Assembly (NCBI GenBank): GCA_963457535.1
Contig: OY734803.1
Location: forward strand, 496,001 to 560,000
DNA: 64,000 nucleotides
Source: JAHRAW01 sp028066695
GTDB lineage: Bacteria > Pseudomonadota > Gammaproteobacteria > Arenicellales > Poriferihabitantaceae
Reading direction: 5' to 3'
Numbering within the stretch: the stretch's first letter is position 1; each line of letters starts with the position of its first letter. The notes under the pieces were generated by a model that did no database searches, was not told where the DNA came from, and saw nothing but the letters and a program-made list of their open reading frames with translations. A program made the position numbers and the translations under genes. Positions 36,475-46,300 of the stretch are shown in pieces.

Positions 36475-39336
36475 ATGCCGCGCGCTGACGACTTCACCGT
36501 CCGCCACATCGGCTCCAACCCGGAGCAGGTTGCGGCGATGCTGGACGAACTCGGCCTGGACTCGCTCGACGAACTCATCCAACAGACCGTGCCGGAGTCC
36601 ATTCAAAGCGCGCACCGTTTCAAACTGCCCGAAGCGCTGGATGAAAACCGCCTGAACAAACTCAGCCGACTGGTCGCCGCCGACAACCGCGCGGCGATTT
36701 CCATGATCGGGCTCGGCTATTACGGCACGGTGACGCCGCCGGTGATTCGCCGCAATGTGATGGAAAACCCGGACTGGTACACCGCCTACACGCCCTACCA
36801 GCCGGAAGTCAGCCAGGCGCGGCTGGAGGTGCTGCTGTCGTTTCAGCAGATGATCATGGACCTGACCGGCATGGAAATCGCCAACGCCTCGCTGCTGGAC
36901 GAGGCGACCGCCGCGGCCGAGGCGATGATGATGGCGCGGCGCGTCGGAAAAAATCCCTCCAAGCGGTTTTTGATCGACCGCAACTGCCTGCCGCAGACCA
37001 TTGCGGTGATGCAAACGCGCGCCGCGCCGATGGGCATGGAAGCGGTGGTCGCGGATTTGCACGGGGAAAATGAAATTGACGACTGCTTCGGCGCGCTGGT
37101 GCAGTATCCGGACGCGGCCGGCGAAATCCGCGACTACCGCGCGCTCGCCGAGTCGCTGCGCGCGCGCGACTCGCTGCTGGTGGCCGCGGCCGACCCGTTG
37201 GCGTTGACGCTGCTGGCGCCGCCGGGCGAATGGGGCGCCGACATCGTTGTCGGCAGCACGCAGCGCTTCGGCGTGCCGATGGGTTTCGGCGGGCCGCACG
37301 CCGCCTACTTCGCCACGCGCGCGGCATACAAGCGCAGCATGCCGGGGCGGCTGATAGGCGTTTCGGTGGACGCCGACGGCCGGCGCGCCTACCGCATGGC
37401 GCTGCAGACGCGCGAGCAGCACATTCGCCGCGACAAAGCCACCAGCAACATCTGCACCGCGCAGGTGCTGCTCGCGGTGATGGCGGTGTTTTACGCGCAG
37501 TATCACGGGCCCGAAGGACTGGCGCGCATCGCCAAGCGGGTCAACCGGCTGGCGCGCGCGCTCGCCGGCGAACTCGCGGAGGCCGGCTTTCCGGCCGCGC
37601 ACAAACATTTTTTTGACACGCTGGTGGTGCGCGCGCCGGGGCGCGCCGCGCATCTGCGCGACAAGGCCGAGCAGGCGCGCTACAACCTGCGGCTGGTGGA
37701 TGACGACCACCTCGGCATCAGTCTGGACGAGACCATCACGCCGGAGAAGGCCGCGGACTTGCTGCGGGTGTTCGCCGACTCCGCTTCGTCCGAGGCCGGC
37801 GAATCGCTCCTGCACAAGGATTTGCCCGAATCCATTCCGCCCGCGCTGGCGCGCAAGAGCGCGTTTTTGGAGCACCCGCATTTTCACCGCTACCGCTCCG
37901 AAACCGAGTTCATGCGCTACCTGCGCCGAACCGCGAACAAGGACATCACGCTGTCGCGCTCCATGATTCCGCTCGGCTCGTGCACGATGAAACTCAACGC
38001 GGCGAGCGAGATGGAGCCGATTTCCAACCCGCTGTTCGCGCACATTCATCCGTTCGCGCCGGCCAAACACACGCGCGGCTACCACCGCATCATCAACAAA
38101 CTGGACGCGATGCTGTGCGAGTTGACCGGTTTTGCCGGGTTCAGTTTTCAGCCGAACGCCGGCTCGCAGGGCGAATACGCCGGGCTGCTGTGCATTCGCG
38201 CGCACCACCGCGCGCGCGAGCAGGCGCGCCGCGACATCTGCCTGATTCCGTCCTCGGCGCATGGCACCAACCCGGCGAGCGCGGTCATGGCCGGCATGAA
38301 GGTGGTGGTGGTCGGCTGCGACGCCGGCGGCAACATTGATCTGAAAGAATTTGAAGCGAAAGCGCGCGAGCATTCCGAGCGCCTCGCGGCCGCGATGATC
38401 ACCTACCCGTCCACGCACGGCGTGTTTGAGCCGGGCATCCGCAAACTCTGCGACATCGTGCACGAGCACGGCGGGCAAATCTACATGGACGGCGCCAACA
38501 TGAACGCGATGGCCGGCATCTGCCGCCCGGCCGAAATCGGCGCCGATGTCATGCACCTGAACCTGCACAAAACCTTCGCCATCCCGCACGGCGGCGGCGG
38601 GCCCGGCATGGGGCCGATCGGCGTGGCGCGCCACCTGCTGCCCTATTTGCCCGACCACCCGCTGGTCAGTTGCAACCGCGGCGGCTCGGCGCCGCTCGGC
38701 ACGGTGTCGGCCGCGCCGTGGGGCTCGCCGCTGATCCTGCCGATTTCGTGGGCCTACCTGCGCCTGCTCGGCGGCCACGGCATAAAGCGCTCCACGCGCG
38801 TCGCCATCCTGAACGCCAACTACATCGCGCACCGCCTGGATCCGCATTACCCGGTGGTCTACAAAGGCGCCAACGGCCGGGTCGCGCACGAATGCGTGGT
38901 CAGCCTGATGCCGGTGAAGGAGTCCTGCGGCGTCACCGTGGAGGACGTCGCAAAACGCCTGATTGATTACGGCTTTCACGCGCCGACCATGTCGTGGCCG
39001 GTGAACGAGTCGCTGATGATAGAGCCGACCGAGAGCGAATCAAAGGAGGAGATCGACCGCTTCTGCGGCGCGATGATTTCCATACGCGAGGAGATTCGCG
39101 AAATAGAAGAAGGCAAGGTCGCGCTCGCCGACAGTGTGCTGCGAAACGCCCCGCACAGTTACCGGCTGCTGGTCTCCGGCGAATGGAACCGCCCGTATTC
39201 TCGCCAACGCGCATTTTTTCCCGCGCCCGAAACCGAGGCGAACAAATACTGGCCGCCGGTCGGGCGCGTGGACAATGTCTACGGCGACAAAAACCTGGTC
39301 TGCTCCTGCCCGCCGGTGTCCGACTACGCCGAGTAG
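36475..39336 (+). CDS. gcvP: Glycine dehydrogenase (decarboxylating), P protein
   Basis: PLP enzyme that decarboxylates glycine and loads the remaining aminomethyl group onto GcvH. The 953 residues form the single-chain (fused P1-P2) type. The PLP lysine is K699 in LNLHKTFAIPHGGGGPGMG; GSCTMKLNAASEM and NAGSQGEYAGL are further signatures of the C-terminal half, and FVRHIG-type FTVRHIGSN opens the protein. GGAGG stands before the ATG. It ends the operon, converging on the RES toxin gene. Confidence 0.97.
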   Translation: MPRADDFTVRHIGSNPEQVAAMLDELGLDSLDELIQQTVPESIQSAHRFKLPEALDENRLNKLSRLVAADNRAAISMIGLGYYGTVTPPVIRRNVMENPDWYTAYTPYQPEVSQARLEVLLSFQQMIMDLTGMEIANASLLDEATAAAEAMMMARRVGKNPSKRFLIDRNCLPQTIAVMQTRAAPMGMEAVVADLHGENEIDDCFGALVQYPDAAGEIRDYRALAESLRARDSLLVAAADPLALTLLAPPGEWGADIVVGSTQRFGVPMGFGGPHAAYFATRAAYKRSMPGRLIGVSVDADGRRAYRMALQTREQHIRRDKATSNICTAQVLLAVMAVFYAQYHGPEGLARIAKRVNRLARALAGELAEAGFPAAHKHFFDTLVVRAPGRAAHLRDKAEQARYNLRLVDDDHLGISLDETITPEKAADLLRVFADSASSEAGESLLHKDLPESIPPALARKSAFLEHPHFHRYRSETEFMRYLRRTANKDITLSRSMIPLGSCTMKLNAASEMEPISNPLFAHIHPFAPAKHTRGYHRIINKLDAMLCELTGFAGFSFQPNAGSQGEYAGLLCIRAHHRAREQARRDICLIPSSAHGTNPASAVMAGMKVVVVGCDAGGNIDLKEFEAKAREHSERLAAAMITYPSTHGVFEPGIRKLCDIVHEHGGQIYMDGANMNAMAGICRPAEIGADVMHLNLHKTFAIPHGGGGPGMGPIGVARHLLPYLPDHPLVSCNRGGSAPLGTVSAAPWGSPLILPISWAYLRLLGGHGIKRSTRVAILNANYIAHRLDPHYPVVYKGANGRVAHECVVSLMPVKESCGVTVEDVAKRLIDYGFHAPTMSWPVNESLMIEPTESESKEEIDRFCGAMISIREEIREIEEGKVALADSVLRNAPHSYRLLVSGEWNRPYSRQRAFFPAPETEANKYWPPVGRVDNVYGDKNLVCSCPPVSDYAE

Positions 39337-39366
39337 CGAAAGTTCCGGCAGAAATATTCCGCGCTT

Positions 39367-39861
39367 CTACGGAGTATGTTTGGGGAACAATCGCTCGTCC
39401 CATTTCACGCGCGTTTTGCGGCCGGGTTTGATGCGCGGAAAATCAGGATGTTTTGCGTTGATCACAATATTGCGCTCCACAGGCGCAACCACCGACGGCA
39501 CAAACAACACCGCGCTGCGCTTTCCGGCATACCACGCATGGCCAAATTCGCGCGCCACAACACAATCAGGGTTATTCCAACCTTTTAATTTTTTGGCGTC
39601 CGCGGCTTCAAAACTAACGCCCGAGGGAATCGTAATCTTGATGAAAAATTGCTTCGGGGGAGTAACGCCGTTCAAGTAGGCAAGTTTCTCCAGCATTGCC
39701 GTTGCGTAGCGCTCCGACGCATAAATCACCGCGTCTCCGCGCTCGTTCCAGCGCCCCGGATTTTTCGCCGCGCCTTGCGCGCTGTAAGTCGGATGAATAT
39801 CCGCAGGGTCACCCAAGCGGTAGGCGATAAGCGGCCTGGTTAACCGCGATGCCTGCGTCAC
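39367..39861 (-). CDS. RES-domain toxin of a RES/Xre toxin-antitoxin pair
   Basis: 164-residue RES-family protein. Early Arg in LIAYRLGDP, the block GAAKNPGRWNERGDAVIYAS, a Glu in MLEKLAYLNG and a late Ser/Arg region give the Arg-Glu-Ser set that names the family. RES toxins studied so far degrade NAD+ (family knowledge). It begins with GTG at 39861, overlapping the antitoxin stop by 4 bp (GTGA), so translation is coupled to the antitoxin. The intact reading frame suggests an active module. Confidence 0.88.
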   Translation of the reverse strand: MTQASRLTRPLIAYRLGDPADIHPTYSAQGAAKNPGRWNERGDAVIYASERYATAMLEKLAYLNGVTPPKQFFIKITIPSGVSFEAADAKKLKGWNNPDCVVAREFGHAWYAGKRSAVLFVPSVVAPVERNIVINAKHPDFPRIKPGRKTRVKWDERLFPKHTP

Positions 39862-40328
39862 ACCGCAACGCCGGCGCGCGCGCGGCGCAACAGGCTGATC
39901 ACGGCATCGGCTCCGGCCGCGCCGGAACGCACCATATCAAAAGGCGTCTCCCCGTCCAGCCGCGGATGCGGCCGAGCGAGAAACTGCTGCACTTTATGCG
40001 CATCGCCGCTGTAGATGAGTCCGAGCATGTCGGTCACCTGCGCCAGTTTGTAAATCCGGTCGCTGTATTTTTTGGGAAGCAACTTCTTGTTTTTTGCATG
40101 CTTGCGCCAGGTGTCCTTGGGTATCACATGCGGAACGATGCTTTCCCCGTAGACGCCGGCGAAATTGTCCATCGCGCCGACCGGCACGCCTTCGGCGATC
40201 TTGAACGCCAGCGCCGTTTTGCTGTATTTTTTCCGCGCAGAAAGCGCCAGCAACGCGGCGATGCGCGCCGCCTCGCTTTTTGAGCGGCTGTCGGGATCGG
40301 TGTAGCGTTTGAGCGGCTGGGTTTTCAT
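39858..40328 (-). CDS. Xre/MbcA/ParS-type antitoxin (DUF2384)
   Basis: 156 residues from ATG 40328 (GGAG 9 nt upstream). The C-terminal half has the toxin-binding pattern of the family: ITDMLGLIYSGDAHKVQQFL-like segment with ARPHPRLDGETPFDMVRSG near the end. The N-terminal part (about 20-100) is basic and helical as in the Xre-like half. It lies first in the operon, as is usual, with an inverted repeat 28 nt upstream that may be its operator. The longer open frame upstream runs antisense into lipA and is not used. Confidence 0.85.
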   Translation of the reverse strand: MKTQPLKRYTDPDSRSKSEAARIAALLALSARKKYSKTALAFKIAEGVPVGAMDNFAGVYGESIVPHVIPKDTWRKHAKNKKLLPKKYSDRIYKLAQVTDMLGLIYSGDAHKVQQFLARPHPRLDGETPFDMVRSGAAGADAVISLLRRARAGVAV

Positions 40329-40355
40329 CGGGGCATTCTCCTGCGGCAAGCGCAT

Positions 40356-40372
40356 GTAGTCATGCATGCTAC
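40356..40372 (-). promoter_or_regulatory. Inverted repeat upstream of the antitoxin gene, candidate operator
   Basis: GTAG and CTAC arms flank a CATGCATG core (one extra base on one side). It lies between the divergent antitoxin and lipA genes. Autoregulation by the antitoxin is typical of such modules; this is inference. Confidence 0.4.
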
Positions 40373-40395
40373 CATACCACATACAGGCAATCCCC

Positions 40396-41382
40396 ATGAG
40401 CGCACCCACCCCCTCCCCCCGCCGGGCGAAACCAATCGTCCGCGGCGAAAAACTTCGCGGCGCGGAAAAGACTGCGCGCATTCCGGTCAAAGTGGTCGCG
40501 CAGCCGCGCGCGCAGCGGCTGCGCAAGCCGAAATGGATTCGCGCGAGTTACACCGGCCGCCCCGAAGTCGCCGGGCTGAAGCGCGTATTGCGCGCGCGCG
40601 GCCTGCACACTATCTGCGAGGAAGCGGCCTGCCCGAACCTCGGCGAATGCTTCAGCCGCGGCACCGCGACCTTTCTCATCCTCGGCGACATCTGCACGCG
40701 CCGCTGCCCGTTTTGCGATGTCGCCCACGGCCGGCCGAATCCGCCGGACGAAAACGAGCCGCGCCGCCTCGCCGAAACCGTGGCGCAAATGAAACTGCGC
40801 TATGTGGTGGTCACCTCGGTGGACCGCGACGACTTGCGCGACGGCGGCGCCGCGCAGTTCGCGGCATGCGTTCGCGAATTGCGCGAACATTGCGCCGGCA
40901 TCCGCATTGAAATTCTCACCCCGGATTTTCGCGGGCGCATGGAAGCCGCGCTCGCGGCGCTGCGCGAAGCGCCGGCCGATGTGTTCAACCACAACCTGGA
41001 AACGGTGCCGCGCCTCTACCGAAGCGCGCGCCCGGGCGCCGACTACGCGCATTCGCTGGAATTGCTGCGGCAATGCAAGCAGCGCATGCCGAATGTTCCG
41101 ACCAAGTCCGGGCTGATGCTCGGCCTCGGCGAGCGGCGCGAGGAAGTCATGGAAGTGATGCGCGATTTGCGCGCGCACGAAGTGGACATGCTGACCATCG
41201 GCCAGTATCTGCAGCCGAGCGCGCACCACCTCGCGGTGGAGCGCTACTGGACGCCGGAAGAATTCGCCGAACTGGGCGCGATCGGCGAGTCGCTCGGCTT
41301 TGTCAATGTCGCCTCGGCGCCGATGGTGCGCTCGTCTTATCACGCCGATTTGCAGGCGGAGGAAACGGCGCAACCGGAATAA
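40396..41382 (+). CDS. lipA: Lipoyl synthase
   Basis: Radical-SAM enzyme that inserts two sulfurs into octanoyl groups on GcvH and 2-oxoacid dehydrogenases. 328 residues from ATG 40396. The auxiliary cluster Cys are C74, C79 and C85 (CEEAACPNLGEC); the radical-SAM cluster is C100-x3-C104-x2-C107 (CTRRCPFC). MVRSSYHAD at the C-terminus contains the Ser that ligates the auxiliary cluster. lipB is not in the window. Function fits with the gcv operon just upstream. Confidence 0.97.
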   Translation: MSAPTPSPRRAKPIVRGEKLRGAEKTARIPVKVVAQPRAQRLRKPKWIRASYTGRPEVAGLKRVLRARGLHTICEEAACPNLGECFSRGTATFLILGDICTRRCPFCDVAHGRPNPPDENEPRRLAETVAQMKLRYVVVTSVDRDDLRDGGAAQFAACVRELREHCAGIRIEILTPDFRGRMEAALAALREAPADVFNHNLETVPRLYRSARPGADYAHSLELLRQCKQRMPNVPTKSGLMLGLGERREEVMEVMRDLRAHEVDMLTIGQYLQPSAHHLAVERYWTPEEFAELGAIGESLGFVNVASAPMVRSSYHADLQAEETAQPE

Positions 41383-41397
41383 TCAGCCGGCGCATAT

Positions 41398-44300
41398 TCA
41401 ACCGGCGTAGGCGCGCGCGTTTTGGAACAGCCGAATCCACGGCGCGTATTCCCCCCAGTCATCGCTTCCCGACGGCCGCCACGAATTGCACACCGCGCGC
41501 AGCACGCGCTCCGGGTGCGGCATCATGATGGTAAAGCGGCCGTCGTCGTTGGTGAAGCCGGTCGCGCCGCCGGGCGAGCCGTTCGGGTTTGCCGGATAGG
41601 ATTCGGCCGGCGCGCCGTGGTTGTCCACGAACCGCAGGCAAATATTCGCCGCGTCTTTTTTGCCGCTCCACTCGGCGCGCCCCTCGCCGTGCGCGCTCGC
41701 CACCGGCAGCATCGCGCCGCGCATTCCGCGCAATAGCACCGAGCGCTCGGAAGTGATTTCCACCATCAATGTGCGCGCCTCAAAGCGCCCCGAAAGGTTG
41801 CGCGCAAAACTCGGCCAGTGCGCGGCGCCCGGCACCAATTCCTTCAGCGCGGCCATCATCTGGCAGCCGTTGCAAACACCGAGCGCAAAAGTGTCGCCGC
41901 GCGCAAAAAACGCGGCGAACATGTCGCGCAGCCGCGCGCTGTGCAAAATGGATTTCGCCCAGCCGCCGCCGGCGCCGAGCACATCGCCGAAAGAAAAACC
42001 GCCGCAGGCCGCGAAGCCGCAATAGTTGGCGAGCGAATCGCCACTCGCCAAGTCGCTCATCGCGACATCCACCGCTTCAAACCCGGCGCAGTCAAACGCG
42101 GCCGCCATTTCCAATTGCCCGTTGACGCCCTGCTCGCGCAGGATGGCGATCTTCGGGCGGTGATGCAGCAAGGCCGGCGCCGGCCCCGGTGATGCGCGGT
42201 GATCAAAAGTAACGCGCGAAAACAGCCCGGGGTCGGCCTCGTCGGAAATGCGCGCGTATTCCCGCGCCGCGCAGTCTGGATCGTCGCGCAGCGACTGCAT
42301 GCGCCAGCCGGTCTCCGACCATGCGCGGTGCAGTTCGGCGCGCGCGGCCTGCATCCACACCGCGCCGCCGGCGCCGATGACGATGTCGCCGCCGCCGGTG
42401 GCGCGCCCGATACGGCGCGCGCAGGCGCGCAGGCGGTGCCGGCGAAATTCCGCTTCCACCAATTTGCGCTGCGAGGCGCGCGTTTGCAGCACCGCGCCCA
42501 ACTCCTCGTTGAACAGCACGGCCGGCGGCGAACCCGGCACACCGCCCAAATCCAATTCCAATCCGCAGCGCGCGGCGAAAGCCATCTCGCATGCGCATGC
42601 CAGCAGGCCGCCGTCGGAGCGGTCGTGGTAGGCGAGCAGCAGGCCGCGGCGGCTAAGCGCCTGCACGCAATTGAAAAAGTTCCGCAGCCATGTCGCGCCG
42701 TCGGCGCCGACATCCGGCGGCGCCTCGCCCAACTGCGCGAACACCTGCGCCAGCGCCGAGCCGCCGAGGCGGTTTTTGCCGCGCCCGAGGTCCAGCAGCC
42801 ACAACTCGTTGTCGTCGTCGCGCGCCAACTCCGGCGTCAGCGTCGCGCCGATGTCCTCCACTTTTGCAAACGCGGTGACCACCGCGGTCGGCGGCGCGAC
42901 CGCCTTGCGCGCGCGACCGCCGGCGCGCCAGGCGACGCGCATGGACAGCGAATCTTTTCCCACCGGAATGGAAACGCCGAGTTGCATGCACATGCGCGAG
43001 AGCGCGCGCACCGCGCGGTAGAGCGACGCGTCCTGGCCGCGCTCGCCGGCCGCGGCCATCCAATTCGCCGAAAACTTGATGTCGCCGAGGTCGCCGATGC
43101 GCGCGCAGGCGATGTTGGTCAGCGCCTCGCCGGCCGCCATGCGCGCGCCCGCGGCCGCGTCCAACAGCGCGAGCGGCGCGCGTTCGCCGAGCGCAATCGC
43201 CTCGCCGGTGCGCGCGCGGTGGCCGCTTGCGGTTACGCCGGCGTCTGCCACCGGCACCTGCCAGCGCCCGACCATCTGCTCGCGCGCGACCAGCCCGGTC
43301 ACGCTGCGGTCGCAAATGGTCACCAGAAAACTTTTGTCGGCGACCGTCGGAAAACCCAGCACCAATTTCGCCGCGCGCAACAGCGGCGTGCGGCGGACGC
43401 GCAGCGGTTTGCGCGCGACGATTTCCGGCGACGATGCCTCGCGCCGCGCCGGGGGCGGCGCGCCGAACAGCATTTGCATCGGCAGATTTACCGGCGCCGC
43501 CGCCGCGCCGCGGTCGCGCGCCACCAATTGCTGCGCTTTGGTGGCGCGCCCGACGCGCGCCGCCGGGCAGCGCTCGCGCCTGCAGATTTTTTCAAACTCG
43601 TCCCAGCGCGCCGGCGCAAGCGCGAGCACATACCGCTCCTGCGCTTCGTTGCACCACAATTGCAGCGGCGTCATGCCCGGCTCGGCGCTCGGCACATCGC
43701 GCAACTCAAACACGCCGCCGCGGCCGCCGTCGCGCGCCAATTCCGGCAGTGCGTTGCTGAGCCCGCCGGCGCCGACATCGTGAATGGACAAAATCGGATT
43801 GTCCGCGCCGAGCGCGATGCACGCGTCAATGACTTCTTGGCAACGCCGCTGCATCTCGGCGTTGGCGCGCTGCACCGAGGCGAAATCCAGAGATTCAAGA
43901 TTTCGCCCGGATTCCAGACTGGAGGCCGCTCCGCCGCCGAGTCCTATCAGCATCGCCGGCCCGCCGAGCGCCACCAGCGCGGCGCCGTCCGGAATTTTGC
44001 GCTTGCGCAGGTGCTGCGGGCGGATGCCGCCGACGCCGCCGGCCAGCATGACCGGCTTGTGATAAGCGAACAACTCGCGGCCATGCGCCTGTTCAAAGGT
44101 GCGGAAGTAACCGGCGATGCACGGGCGGCCGAACTCGTTGCTGAACGCGGCCGCGCCTAACGGCGCCTCCAGCATGATGCGAAGCGGCGAAGCGATGCGC
44201 GCCGGGCGGCTTTCGCGCCCCTCCCACGGCCGCCGCATGCGCGGCACGCGCAGATGCGAGACCGCGTAGCCGACCACGCCGGCTTTCGGTTTGCCGCCGC

Positions 44301-45270
44301 GCCCGGCGGCCGCGGCGTCGCGAATTTCGCCGCCGGCGCCGGTGGCCGCGCCGGGATGCGGCGAGATCGCGGTCGGGTGGTTGTGCGTCTCCACTTTCGC
44401 GGTGAAGTGCGCGGCCTCGCGGCGGTATGCATACGCGCGCGCCGCGTTCGGCTGCAGGCGCTCGGCGGTGAAGCCGGCGAGCACCGCGGCGTTGTCGTCG
44501 TATGCGACCAGGGTGCCGCGGCCGTGCATGCGCTCGGTCGCGCGAATCATGGCGAACAGCGAATGCGGCATCGCGCGCCCGCCGATGCGCCAGCCGGCGT
44601 TGAAAATTTTGTGGCGGCAGTGCTCGGAGTTCACCTGCGCGAACATCATCAACTCCACATCGGTCGGGTTGCGCCCGAGTCGCGCGAATTGCTCCAGTAA
44701 ATAGCGCCGCTCGGCGTGGTTGAGCGCCAGCCCGAATTGCGCGTCGGCGGCCTCCAATGCGGCCAATCCGCCGCCGAGCAAATCTATCACCGCCGGCGGC
44801 GACGGCCGCGCGCGCCGAAACAATGCGGCCGCGTCGCGCCGCGCGCCGAGCACGCTCTCGATCATCGGATCGTGAATCAGCGAATCAATTCCCGCGGTAT
44901 TCACCACGGCGGCGTCCGCCTTCGCGCGGAATGTCAATTGCCACTCAACACCGCGCTCCACCCGCGCGACCGCGCGCAGCCCGCAGCGATGCAGTATGTC
45001 GGTCGCCTTGCTCGACCACGCGGAAATCGTGCCGAGGCGCGGCGTGACGACACGCGTTACTTTGGGTGTTGCTTTCGCCGCGCCGCGCGACGGCGCATTC
45101 CCATACCGCAACAACTCGCGCAACACCGCATGCTGCGACTCGTCCAACTCGCCTTCCACTTCGGCGAAATGCAAAAAGCGCGCGGCCACCGTGACGCAAC
45201 CGCGCGCGCGCCGCAAAATTTCCGCCGCGCGCCGCGCGGACAGCGCGTCTCCGCCCGGGATGATCAGCAT
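41398..45270 (-). CDS. purL: Phosphoribosylformylglycinamidine synthase, single-chain form
   Basis: Fourth step of purine synthesis: FGAR plus glutamine plus ATP gives FGAM. The 1,290 residues match the large single-chain type of gammaproteobacteria (about 1,295). N-terminal PurS-like part, two tandem AIRS-type ATPase halves (SIHDVGAGGLSNALPELARD and VGKDSLSMRV regions), and a C-terminal class I glutaminase with nucleophile Cys in ALGVCNGCQMMAAL plus later SAHGEGRAEW and PHPER. The start ATG is 24 nt after dapA, so they are probably co-transcribed. Confidence 0.97.
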   Translation of the reverse strand: MLIIPGGDALSARRAAEILRRARGCVTVAARFLHFAEVEGELDESQHAVLRELLRYGNAPSRGAAKATPKVTRVVTPRLGTISAWSSKATDILHRCGLRAVARVERGVEWQLTFRAKADAAVVNTAGIDSLIHDPMIESVLGARRDAAALFRRARPSPPAVIDLLGGGLAALEAADAQFGLALNHAERRYLLEQFARLGRNPTDVELMMFAQVNSEHCRHKIFNAGWRIGGRAMPHSLFAMIRATERMHGRGTLVAYDDNAAVLAGFTAERLQPNAARAYAYRREAAHFTAKVETHNHPTAISPHPGAATGAGGEIRDAAAAGRGGKPKAGVVGYAVSHLRVPRMRRPWEGRESRPARIASPLRIMLEAPLGAAAFSNEFGRPCIAGYFRTFEQAHGRELFAYHKPVMLAGGVGGIRPQHLRKRKIPDGAALVALGGPAMLIGLGGGAASSLESGRNLESLDFASVQRANAEMQRRCQEVIDACIALGADNPILSIHDVGAGGLSNALPELARDGGRGGVFELRDVPSAEPGMTPLQLWCNEAQERYVLALAPARWDEFEKICRRERCPAARVGRATKAQQLVARDRGAAAAPVNLPMQMLFGAPPPARREASSPEIVARKPLRVRRTPLLRAAKLVLGFPTVADKSFLVTICDRSVTGLVAREQMVGRWQVPVADAGVTASGHRARTGEAIALGERAPLALLDAAAGARMAAGEALTNIACARIGDLGDIKFSANWMAAAGERGQDASLYRAVRALSRMCMQLGVSIPVGKDSLSMRVAWRAGGRARKAVAPPTAVVTAFAKVEDIGATLTPELARDDDNELWLLDLGRGKNRLGGSALAQVFAQLGEAPPDVGADGATWLRNFFNCVQALSRRGLLLAYHDRSDGGLLACACEMAFAARCGLELDLGGVPGSPPAVLFNEELGAVLQTRASQRKLVEAEFRRHRLRACARRIGRATGGGDIVIGAGGAVWMQAARAELHRAWSETGWRMQSLRDDPDCAAREYARISDEADPGLFSRVTFDHRASPGPAPALLHHRPKIAILREQGVNGQLEMAAAFDCAGFEAVDVAMSDLASGDSLANYCGFAACGGFSFGDVLGAGGGWAKSILHSARLRDMFAAFFARGDTFALGVCNGCQMMAALKELVPGAAHWPSFARNLSGRFEARTLMVEITSERSVLLRGMRGAMLPVASAHGEGRAEWSGKKDAANICLRFVDNHGAPAESYPANPNGSPGGATGFTNDDGRFTIMMPHPERVLRAVCNSWRPSGSDDWGEYAPWIRLFQNARAYAG

Positions 45271-45294
45271 GTTTGCCCGGGCGGCGGCGCCCGG

Positions 45295-46176
45295 TTAATC
45301 GGCCGTGGCGCCGGCCCCCTTCATCGCCGCGCCGACTTCGGCGTGGTGCCGCTCCGACAGCCAGGTCAGCGGCAGGCGAATGCCGCGGTGCGCGAAGCCG
45401 AGTTGCGACACCGCCCACTTCGCCGGAATCGGATTGGACTCGCGAAACAACGCGGCATGCAGCGGGTCCAGCGCGCGGTTGATGCGCGCCGCCTCGTCCA
45501 GGTCGCCGCGCAATGCGGCGTCGCACATCTCGCGCATCTGTTTCGGCGCGGCGTTGGCGGTGACCGAGATGCAGCCGTCGCCGCCGGCTTTCAGCAATTC
45601 CAAAGTGGTCGCGTCGTCGCCGGAATAAATCGCAAAGTCCTTTCCGCAGCGGCGGCGCAATTCGCCGACGCGCGGGATGTCGCCGGTCGCGTCCTTGATG
45701 CCGGTGATGTTCGGGATTTCGGAGAGTTGCGCGACCGTGTCGTTTTCCATGTCCAGCGCGGTGCGCGACGGAACATTGTAGAGAATCTGCGCGACATCGG
45801 CGCCCTCGGCGAGCGCGCGAAAGTGCAGGTAGAGGCCGTGCTGCGTCGGCTTGTTGTAATACGGCACCACCAGCAGGCAGGCGGCGACGCCGAGCGCGGC
45901 CGCGCGCGAAGTGAGTTCCAGCGCCTCGCTGGTGGAGTTGGCGCCGCTGCCGGCGATGACCGGCAGCCGTCCGTCCGCGAATTCCACGGTGCGCCGAATG
46001 ACTTCAATCTGCTCGTCCACATTCAGCGTCGCCGACTCGCCCGAAGTGCCGACCGAGACGATGGCGGCGGTGCCGCTGTCCGCGTGAAAATCCACGAGAC
46101 GGCGCAGGTTTTCAAAATCAATGCGGCCGTCTTCATGCATCGGCGTGATCAGCGCGACTATGCTGCCCTTAATCAT
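45295..46176 (-). CDS. dapA: 4-hydroxy-tetrahydrodipicolinate synthase
   Basis: First committed step of diaminopimelate/lysine synthesis, condensing pyruvate with aspartate semialdehyde. 293 residues. Schiff-base lysine K161 in TGIKDATGD, Tyr133 in YNVPSRT and Thr44 in GTSGES complete the site. GAGG before ATG 46176 and a promoter with an ATGACG/TACAAT pair upstream. Followed closely by purL. Confidence 0.96.
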   Translation of the reverse strand: MIKGSIVALITPMHEDGRIDFENLRRLVDFHADSGTAAIVSVGTSGESATLNVDEQIEVIRRTVEFADGRLPVIAGSGANSTSEALELTSRAAALGVAACLLVVPYYNKPTQHGLYLHFRALAEGADVAQILYNVPSRTALDMENDTVAQLSEIPNITGIKDATGDIPRVGELRRRCGKDFAIYSGDDATTLELLKAGGDGCISVTANAAPKQMREMCDAALRGDLDEAARINRALDPLHAALFRESNPIPAKWAVSQLGFAHRGIRLPLTWLSERHHAEVGAAMKGAGATAD

Positions 46177-46213
46177 TGCAGTGCCTCATTAATGTTCATC
46201 GGTGCCGGCGGCG

Positions 46214-46242
46214 ATTGTAGCACCGCCGCGCCCGAGCGTCAT
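46214..46242 (-). promoter_or_regulatory. Putative promoter for dapA-purL
   Basis: Minus strand ATGACG (46237-46242), 17-nt spacer, TACAAT (46214-46219). Sequence match only. Confidence 0.45.
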
Positions 46243-46262
46243 CGTCATGCGGCGGCGGCGCG

Positions 46263-46271
46263 TGCTATCAT
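46263..46271 (+). promoter_or_regulatory. Possible extended -10 promoter for the glutamine amidotransferase gene
   Basis: TGCTATCAT fits a TGn-extended -10; the ATG is 30 nt downstream. Weak. Confidence 0.35.
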
Positions 46272-46300
46272 CGCGCGAAAATTTTTTCGCCCGGCCCCTC

